A stretch of DNA of 5,495 bases from Alloiococcus sp035301245 (GTDB lineage Bacteria > Bacillota > Bacilli > Lactobacillales > Carnobacteriaceae_A). The notes below the pieces were generated by a model. That model was not told the DNA's origin, searched no databases, and was given only the letters and a program-made list of their open reading frames with translations. The translations under genes were made by a program, and so were the position numbers. The stretch spans positions 1 through 5,495 of the forward strand of contig DATGUS010000070.1 of NCBI GenBank assembly GCA_035301245.1, read 5' to 3'. Shown here piece by piece: positions 1-4,499 of this stretch (positions within the stretch are counted from its first letter, which is position 1; each line of letters opens with the position of its first letter).

Positions 1-417
1 ACAATTACATTGACCAGGCGTACACTGACATGGCACTGACTCTGGTGCATTTTTTTTCTTTTCTTTAATGATTTCTGAAAGGGCTTCTAAGTCAGCTTGA
101 CTCATCTCATGTTCTTTTACAAAATGATTTAGTACACTTCCTACCTTTTTGTTGCAAATTTGATTAAGTAAGTGTTCTGCGGATTCAATAAAAGCTTCTT
201 GTTCAGACACTTGAGGAATATAGGTATATTCTCTAGAATGTTTTTCCGCTTTTAAAAACTCTTTTTGGGTTAATCGGCGAACTAACGTTTTAATTGTTGA
301 CATTTTCCAGCCCATCTTATCACCCAAAACGTCAAATATTTCATTATTTGTTGCTTGGTTTTTACTCCATACAACTCGCATGACTTCCCATTCTGATTGC
401 GTGATTGCTTGTCTCAT
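1..417 (-). CDS. copY: CopY-type copper-responsive repressor (3' end cut by window edge)
   Basis: This is a cytoplasmic transcriptional repressor of the BlaI/MecI/CopY winged-helix family. In that family CopY represses a copper-export operon and leaves the DNA when Cu(I) displaces Zn(II). I read 139 codons with no stop before the left edge. The N-terminal half (about residues 5-70) fits the family: SEWEVMRVVW near residue 8, then WKMSTIKTLVRRL (residues 37-49) as the recognition helix. The C-terminus carries Cys130, Cys132, Cys137 and Cys139 in the exact CxC-x4-CxC metal-binding spacing that separates CopY from BlaI/MecI. Enterococcus CopY is about 145 residues, so only a few codons should be missing. 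The ATG at 415-417 is chosen because GAGGGG (complement of 427-432) lies 9 bases upstream; an in-frame ATG at 424-426 abuts that site. Two cop boxes upstream imply autoregulation. The usual downstream partners (copA, copB, copZ) would lie outside the left edge. Confidence 0.93.
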   Translation of the reverse strand, partial: MRQAITQSEWEVMRVVWSKNQATNNEIFDVLGDKMGWKMSTIKTLVRRLTQKEFLKAEKHSREYTYIPQVSEQEAFIESAEHLLNQICNKKVGSVLNHFVKEHEMSQADLEALSEIIKEKKKNAPESVPCQCTPGQCNC

Positions 418-465
418 TATGCTCATCCCCTCATTTAAAAGCTTATAATTCAAATTTTAAACAGT

Positions 466-475
466 TACATTTGTA
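466..475. promoter_or_regulatory. cop box operator, copY-proximal
   Basis: TACATTTGTA matches the TACAnnTGTA consensus bound by CopY dimers. It lies about 50 bases upstream of the copY start. The symmetry extends by only one further base pair (T465/A476), so this is the less symmetrical of the two operators. Confidence 0.85.
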
Positions 476-542
476 AACATTTGGTTTGAAATAAAAGCGA
501 AAATTATCGTGACACTTCGCTTACTAATCTTAGTTTAGCTCT

Positions 543-564
543 TTTGTTTACATTTGTAAACAAA
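543..564. promoter_or_regulatory. cop box operator, copY-distal, extended palindrome
   Basis: This second TACATTTGTA (549-558) sits in a longer inverted repeat with perfect 10-base arms (TTTGTTTACA and its complement) around a TT centre. Its core starts 83 bases from the start of the first core. On the minus strand TTTACA inside the palindrome could serve as a -35, with a weak -10 (TAAACT) 17 bases on, so bound CopY would cover the promoter. The promoter elements are inference; the operator match is direct. Confidence 0.85.
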
Positions 565-590
565 GATTCCAAAGTATATTTCAAAAATAT

Positions 591-633
591 AAAAATCTCT
601 ACGACACTATATCAATGTGTCGTAGAGATTTTT
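591..633 (-). terminator. Rho-independent terminator, 17-bp perfect hairpin
   Basis: Arms at 591-607 and 617-633 are perfectly complementary around a 9-base loop. Read on the minus strand the stem is followed by a T-rich stretch, and it lies about 20 bases past the stop of the ECF S-component gene, so it should end the murE-S component transcript. The plus strand also has a T-run, but no plus-strand gene precedes it. It separates that transcript from the cop promoter about 30 bases further on. Confidence 0.88.
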
Positions 634-651
634 TCAATATTATATTTCAAT

Positions 652-1224
652 TTAATGTTCTGAGTCTAATAGACCTCTCACCCAACTCATTCGATTATAT
701 AAAACACGCCAAACTAATTGAGCGAGGATAAAGTCAACCATACTATGGATAAATGTCCCCACACCAACCAGTAGGAAGACCGCGTAGAAAAAGCCATCTT
801 GATAATTCGCTCCAGGAACTGCTCCGAAAAAGAACAGTGAAACAACAAGAACTTCAGCTACAGCATGAATCAATGCTAATAATGCAGAAAATGTTTGACT
901 CTTTAAAGGTGATTCTAAAATATCTTTGTGTCTTCCTTTAATAAGAATGCTCCCCACATATGCGAACACCACGTGACTTAACGCACGCATGGTAATAACA
1001 ATGGGGAACCCGGCAATTAAAAAACCGAAAGCAGTAAAGAGTGACACGACTACAGCGATTTTAGGTGATAAAAATATCGCGATAAAAATTGGTAAGTGAC
1101 TCGCTAAAGTGAATGATGCTGGTTCAATCATAATCTTAACCGGCATAATCATAGGAATTAAGATCCCAATGGCGACCAATAAGGCACTAATTGTTAATCT
1201 AATTGTACTTGTTTTATTTCTCAA
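652..1224 (-). CDS. ECF transporter S component (substrate-binding membrane protein)
   Basis: This 190-residue, very hydrophobic protein has about six predicted membrane segments (roughly residues 11-28, 42-54, 56-75, 78-96, 111-133 and 145-173) and a short basic N-terminus. The size, the arrangement and the Ala/Gly-rich first helix (SALLVAIGILIP), followed by PASFTLASHLPIFIA, fit the S component of an energy-coupling factor vitamin transporter. In such transporters the S subunit binds the vitamin and docks onto shared EcfT/EcfA/EcfA' units encoded elsewhere. The sequence reminds me of the niacin group (NiaX), but I cannot confirm the substrate and leave the symbol blank. The start is TTG: GGAGGA at 1231-1236 lies 6 bases upstream, and the next ATG codons fall inside helix 1. 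It follows murE by 42 bases with no terminator between, so it is probably co-transcribed, and it ends before the 591-633 hairpin. I see no riboswitch or clear operator of its own. Confidence 0.82.
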   Translation of the reverse strand: MRNKTSTIRLTISALLVAIGILIPMIMPVKIMIEPASFTLASHLPIFIAIFLSPKIAVVVSLFTAFGFLIAGFPIVITMRALSHVVFAYVGSILIKGRHKDILESPLKSQTFSALLALIHAVAEVLVVSLFFFGAVPGANYQDGFFYAVFLLVGVGTFIHSMVDFILAQLVWRVLYNRMSWVRGLLDSEH

Positions 1225-1230
1225 TGGATT

Positions 1231-1236
1231 TCCTCC
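1231..1236 (-). promoter_or_regulatory. Ribosome binding site deciding a TTG start
   Basis: The complement reads GGAGGA, followed after 6 bases by TTG at 1222-1224. No ATG or GTG lies at a suitable distance, so the non-ATG start of the S-component gene rests on this site. Confidence 0.8.
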
Positions 1237-1266
1237 GAATTATATATACTCTTCTTTTATTTTACC

Positions 1267-2793
1267 TTATTGATCCAAAAATTGCTTAACTAACCCATCA
1301 TCGCCGATATAGTCTTCTTTCACACCATGACGAAGAATGAAACGATCTGACCCTTTAGCTGCAAGGACAATCACTTGATTATCCTCTGGTTTTAAATCAT
1401 TTAAGATCGAACGAATCGCCTCTTCACGACTATCATTAAACAATACTTGAATAGGACCATCTATATATTTAGCAATTTCTTCTGAAATATTTCTGACAAC
1501 TTCACGGTTCGGATCATCTTCCGTTAAAATAACTCGGCCCTGATAGGCTGATAAAATTTCTCCCATGTCTTTACGTCTGGATAATCCTTTATTACCTGGC
1601 GCGCCTAGAACAATCGTTAAATCATGATCTGGGTGTTCGGCAACAACATAATCAAATAACGTCTTCAAGCTGATATAGTTATGCGCAAAATCAATATAAA
1701 TCTCATTCGTACCATAAGTGAAGTGTTCCATTCGTCCAGGTACACTAGTCTGTGCAATCCCTTTTTGAATCGAAGCCTGATCCACACCTAACGTACTCGC
1801 GGCAATTGCTGCGCAAAGCGCATTCTCCTTATTAAAATCACCAAGCATATTAATTTTATACTCGCCATTAAGCTGAAGAGGGTCTGCATCTTCTGAAGTG
1901 ATCTGGAACTGTCTACGGTCATCATCGCTTTTTTTGTAAGTATAGTCGTTTATGTCGGTATCTGGACCATATAAAATAGACTTGTAGCTTGCTGTATCAG
2001 ATAATTCTTTTAAGTAATCCAGATGATCTAATGAAGAATGGAGCACAGATACTTTAGAATTAAGCATTAAACGACTCTTACAATAAAAATAATCTTCCGC
2101 ATTCGGGTGTTCATTTGGCCCAATATGATCCGGTGAAATATTTAAAAACGCGCCAACATCAAATGTCATCCCGTATACTCGTTTCATCTTGTATGCCTGA
2201 CTAGATACTTCCATCGCTAGATATTCCATACCATTATCATGCGCTTGAGCAATCATTTGAAAAAGATCCATCGCTTCTGGCGTTGTTAGTGATGAACGAA
2301 CAGCGTTTTTGCCATCTAAGATAATTTCAATGGTTGAAATTACAGCTGTCTTCTCTGGTTTATAAGTATCTAAAATATTTTTAAGTAAATAGGTCGTCGT
2401 CGTTTTCCCTTTTGTACCAGTAATCCCGATCACTTTGATTTTTTCATCTGGACGACCATAGAACTCGCGCGCAATTAACGCCATCACTTCACGGATATCA
2501 TTGACGATAAAACCCGTTGCGTCAACATCTTCATAGTAGTTTTCTGAAATGTAAAACTGAACACCCTGATTGACTGCTTCTTTCAAATAATCTACTTTGA
2601 ACGTTTCACCTTTACAGATGAACAATGAACCATGAGATACTTCCTTCGAATTATATGTAATGGCATCGAATGTTTTGTTAAGTAATTTTTTATCTTTTAC
2701 TTCATAATACCACTTGTCGCTGTGAACCGTTTCGCGTAACTGATTTGAGTTGATTAAGATGGACTGTACGTCTTCAAAAGATAACCTATACAT
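1267..2793 (-). CDS. murE: UDP-MurNAc-L-Ala-D-Glu:L-lysine ligase (MurE)
   Basis: This cytoplasmic ATP-dependent Mur ligase adds the third residue of the peptidoglycan stem peptide. At 508 residues it is of normal length and has all three Mur domains: an N-terminal UDP-binding domain (about 1-115), a central ATPase domain and a C-terminal domain (from about 350). Visible motifs are the P-loop GITGTKGKTTTT (123-134), SLTTPEAMDLF (168-178), MEVSSQAYKMKRVYG (194-208), NISPDHIGPNEHP (218-230) and YCKSRLM (237-243), whose lysine is the usual carbamylated residue. VPGRME (351-356) begins the C-terminal domain. The substrate motif is DDPN (426-429), as in L-lysine enzymes, not the DNPR of meso-diaminopimelate enzymes. 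SSQAY in place of SSHAL and the DHIGPNEHP segment closely resemble the streptococcal MurE. I place the start at 2793: AGGAG (2803-2807) lies 9 bases upstream, whereas the ATG at 2800-2802 abuts that site. The gene is divergent from the D-Asp ligase gene and is followed by the S-component gene. Confidence 0.93.
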   Translation of the reverse strand: MYRLSFEDVQSILINSNQLRETVHSDKWYYEVKDKKLLNKTFDAITYNSKEVSHGSLFICKGETFKVDYLKEAVNQGVQFYISENYYEDVDATGFIVNDIREVMALIAREFYGRPDEKIKVIGITGTKGKTTTTYLLKNILDTYKPEKTAVISTIEIILDGKNAVRSSLTTPEAMDLFQMIAQAHDNGMEYLAMEVSSQAYKMKRVYGMTFDVGAFLNISPDHIGPNEHPNAEDYFYCKSRLMLNSKVSVLHSSLDHLDYLKELSDTASYKSILYGPDTDINDYTYKKSDDDRRQFQITSEDADPLQLNGEYKINMLGDFNKENALCAAIAASTLGVDQASIQKGIAQTSVPGRMEHFTYGTNEIYIDFAHNYISLKTLFDYVVAEHPDHDLTIVLGAPGNKGLSRRKDMGEILSAYQGRVILTEDDPNREVVRNISEEIAKYIDGPIQVLFNDSREEAIRSILNDLKPEDNQVIVLAAKGSDRFILRHGVKEDYIGDDGLVKQFLDQ

Positions 2794-2802
2794 TCTCCAC
2801 AT

Positions 2803-2807
2803 CTCCT
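2803..2807 (-). promoter_or_regulatory. Ribosome binding site deciding the murE start
   Basis: The complement reads AGGAG. It lies 9 bases from the ATG at 2791-2793 but directly touches the in-frame ATG at 2800-2802. It therefore favours the shorter 508-residue MurE over a 511-residue form. Confidence 0.7.
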
Positions 2808-2985
2808 ATCTAAATTTTCCTATAATTTTGAGTCGGGCATTATAGAGTAATTGGTTCATATTTGATATAATATAATATACTACTCAGAACCACTATCACT
2901 CTAAATTTGTGTAATATCTATCAATCAGATTTTATTCTACAATATTGGTTTAAGTCTGTAAATACTTACACCCTAATGCTTTATG
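2808..2985. promoter_or_regulatory. Divergent promoter region between murE and the D-Asp ligase gene
   Basis: This AT-rich gap has no gene. On the plus strand, overlapping -10-like hexamers TATAAT (2866-2871 and 2871-2876) and TATACT (2876-2881) follow TTGGTT (2851-2856); only the last has a plausible though long 19-base spacing. This would leave a leader of about 110 bases. A further plus-strand -10 candidate is TACAAT (2938-2943). On the minus strand TATAAT (complement of 2839-2844) could serve murE, with a poor -35 near 2862-2867. No operator or riboswitch fold is evident. The existence of divergent promoters follows from gene orientation; the exact hexamers are tentative. Confidence 0.5.
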
Positions 2986-2997
2986 AAGGAGATCATT

Positions 2998-4209
2998 ATG
3001 ACAACTGCTTTGAAAAAAACTTTTTTACCTATTATTATTGGCACTGACTTAAATGCGTATACAATGGCCTCTTCATTTTATGATCGTTATGGCATAAAAC
3101 CTGTCCTAGTGGGCAAACTTCGCATGTTCTTTACGATGGATAGTTCAATCATCGAAACCATTCACTATGACAAACAACTAACAGATCCTGAACGATTTAA
3201 AGAGACACTGAAGATCGTTGCTGAACATTACGGCAAACTTTATGAAAACCTTATACTTATTGGGACAAATGACATCTACTTAAATATGATGATCGATAAC
3301 CGTGATTTCTTAGCACAGTACTACAAATTTAATATTCCAACAGCAGAATTAAGAGATACATTATTTTATAAAAAATCATTCTACGAATATTGCGAAAAGA
3401 ATGGGATCGATACACCAAACACCCTGTTTTATGACTGCAGCAATCCTACTGAAGTAAACGTAGATTTCCAATTCCCAGTCGTTGTTAAACCAAGTGATGT
3501 TGTGGCTTATCAGATGGCCGGACTACACGCTGTTAACAAATTACACTTTGTTGATAATCAAGAAAAACTAAACGCAGTCGTTAAAGAAATCGTTGATGGG
3601 GGATACAAATCTGATCTAATTATTCAAGAATATATCCCGGGAGACGACTCTTATATGTGGGACTCTGTCTACTACGGTAACAAACATGGTGAAGCACAGC
3701 TCATCACCTTAGCACAAGTGATCCTTCAAGAACGTAAATCACATTTAGTTGGGGCTTATACCGCTTTAATGACTCGTTACAACGAAGAGTTAATGCAGAA
3801 GCTTGTTACCTTCTTGGAAGAAGCAAACTACACCGGATTTGCAAACTTTGATATTAAATACGATTACCGTGATGACAAGTTTAAAGTTTTTGAAGTAAAC
3901 ATCCGCCAAGGACGTTCAAGCTCATATATCTGCTTCAACCACCATCACTTAGCTGAATACTTGGTCGATGATTTAGTTTATGATAAACCTAAAAAATTAA
4001 CATTCTTTAATAAGCCCTTCTTATACTCTGTCGTCCCAAATACAGTCTTAAAATGGGCAGTGAAAGATCCAGCATTAAAAGCTGACATTAAAGCACTCAT
4101 TCGCCAGCAACGTTATGGCAATCCACTTCATTCAAGTCATGACGGCTATAACAAACACTGGTTACAAATGAAAAAACGTGAATTTGAATACGCCAAACAA
4201 TATAGATAA
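2998..4209 (+). CDS. aslA: ATP-grasp D-aspartate ligase-like protein (peptidoglycan cross-bridge)
   Basis: This 403-residue cytoplasmic ATP-grasp enzyme is of the carboxylate-amine ligase family that includes enterococcal Aslfm and lactococcal AslA. Those enzymes activate the beta-carboxyl of D-Asp and join it to the epsilon-amine of L-Lys in the UDP-MurNAc-pentapeptide precursor. Family features are the N-terminal PIIIGTDLNAYTMASSFYDR (11-30), YKKSFYEYCEKNGI (124-137), VVVKPSD with Lys164 for ATP, IIQEYIPGDDSYM (208-220), GFANFDIKYD (280-289) with a metal-binding acid, and FEVNIRQGRSS (298-308), where E299, N301 and R303 form the metal/phosphate site. No key residue is missing. AAGGAG (2986-2991) lies 6 bases before the chosen ATG; an in-frame ATG at 2983 lies within the binding-site region and is unlikely. 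Divergence from an L-Lys MurE supports the cell-wall role. The substrate is inferred, because related ligases of unknown substrate exist and no aspartate racemase is visible here. Confidence 0.8.
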   Translation: MTTALKKTFLPIIIGTDLNAYTMASSFYDRYGIKPVLVGKLRMFFTMDSSIIETIHYDKQLTDPERFKETLKIVAEHYGKLYENLILIGTNDIYLNMMIDNRDFLAQYYKFNIPTAELRDTLFYKKSFYEYCEKNGIDTPNTLFYDCSNPTEVNVDFQFPVVVKPSDVVAYQMAGLHAVNKLHFVDNQEKLNAVVKEIVDGGYKSDLIIQEYIPGDDSYMWDSVYYGNKHGEAQLITLAQVILQERKSHLVGAYTALMTRYNEELMQKLVTFLEEANYTGFANFDIKYDYRDDKFKVFEVNIRQGRSSSYICFNHHHLAEYLVDDLVYDKPKKLTFFNKPFLYSVVPNTVLKWAVKDPALKADIKALIRQQRYGNPLHSSHDGYNKHWLQMKKREFEYAKQYR

Positions 4210-4223
4210 TTAAAACAACATAA

Positions 4224-4257
4224 CCCAGTCTGTTCAACTAATGAAGAACGGACTGGG
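4224..4257 (+). terminator. Terminator hairpin after the D-Asp ligase gene
   Basis: Arms 4224-4235 and 4246-4257 (CCCAGTCTGTTC with GAACGGACTGGG) form 12 pairs including one G-T, with a 10-base loop. The hairpin begins 14 bases after the stop. The tail TCTTTGTT is only moderately T-rich. The outer ACATAAC (4218-4224) and GTTATGT (4263-4269) are also complementary and could extend the fold across a bulge. Confidence 0.7.
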
Positions 4258-4452
4258 TCTTTGTTATGTATGACATTTTTTATTCCATACTAGACGAAAG
4301 ATTGCTAAATAAAAAGAGACCACTTCCTTTGAAGCTAAGCTACCAAAGAAATGATCTCATACTAAGCAATGAAACTAACTATTATTCTTCACCAATAAGA
4401 TTTGACGAAGAACCATCATTTTCCACCACGTTTTCCACCACGTTATGTGACA
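4258..4452. other. Intergenic stretch without a convincing gene
   Basis: This interval lies between two convergent terminators. A 75-codon open frame on the plus strand begins at 4266, but it has no ribosome binding site, starts in the tail of one hairpin, ends inside the sequence after the other and resembles no family I know. What can be seen is a 12-bp tandem duplication at 4419-4442, a repeated GTTATGT (4263-4269 and 4442-4448), and GGTTCTTCGTCAAATC on the minus strand ending at 4414, which resembles an insertion-sequence terminus. It may be decayed mobile DNA, but that is speculative. Confidence 0.5.
4419..4442. repeat. 12-bp perfect tandem duplication
   Basis: TTTTCCACCACG occurs twice head to tail (4419-4430 and 4431-4442) with no mismatch, in DNA that shows no credible coding function. 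Confidence 0.9.
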
Positions 4453-4488
4453 AAAAAGAATTCAGATTACTAGGTCTGAATTCTTTTT
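4453..4488 (-). terminator. Bidirectional terminator of the surface-protein gene
   Basis: Perfect 14-bp arms lie at 4453-4466 and 4475-4488 around an 8-base loop. The outer part of the stem is A/T, so each strand ends in a T-run. It begins 11 bases beyond the stop of the minus-strand surface-protein gene and could also stop leftover plus-strand transcription from the ligase gene. Confidence 0.88.
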
Positions 4489-4499
4489 GTTAATTCTTA

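Noticed and set aside
1..417. BlaI/MecI beta-lactamase regulator instead of CopY
   Set aside because: The terminal CxC-x4-CxC motif and the two TACATTTGTA operators upstream are specific to the CopY branch.
753..941. 62-codon plus-strand open frame
   Set aside because: It lies wholly antisense to the ECF S-component gene, has no ribosome binding site and looks compositionally unlike a protein.
1267..2793. meso-diaminopimelate-adding MurE
   Set aside because: The motif is DDPN, not DNPR, and the overall sequence resembles streptococcal L-lysine enzymes.
2800..2802. ATG at 2802 as the murE start
   Set aside because: It directly abuts AGGAG, while the ATG three codons later has a 9-base spacing; the difference is only three residues.
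2983..2985. ATG at 2983 as the start of the D-Asp ligase
   Set aside because: The AAGGAG site falls immediately after this ATG and is ideally placed for the ATG at 2998.
4266..4493. 75-codon plus-strand open frame as a real gene
   Set aside because: It has no ribosome binding site, overlaps the tail of one terminator and the whole of another hairpin, and has no recognisable domain.
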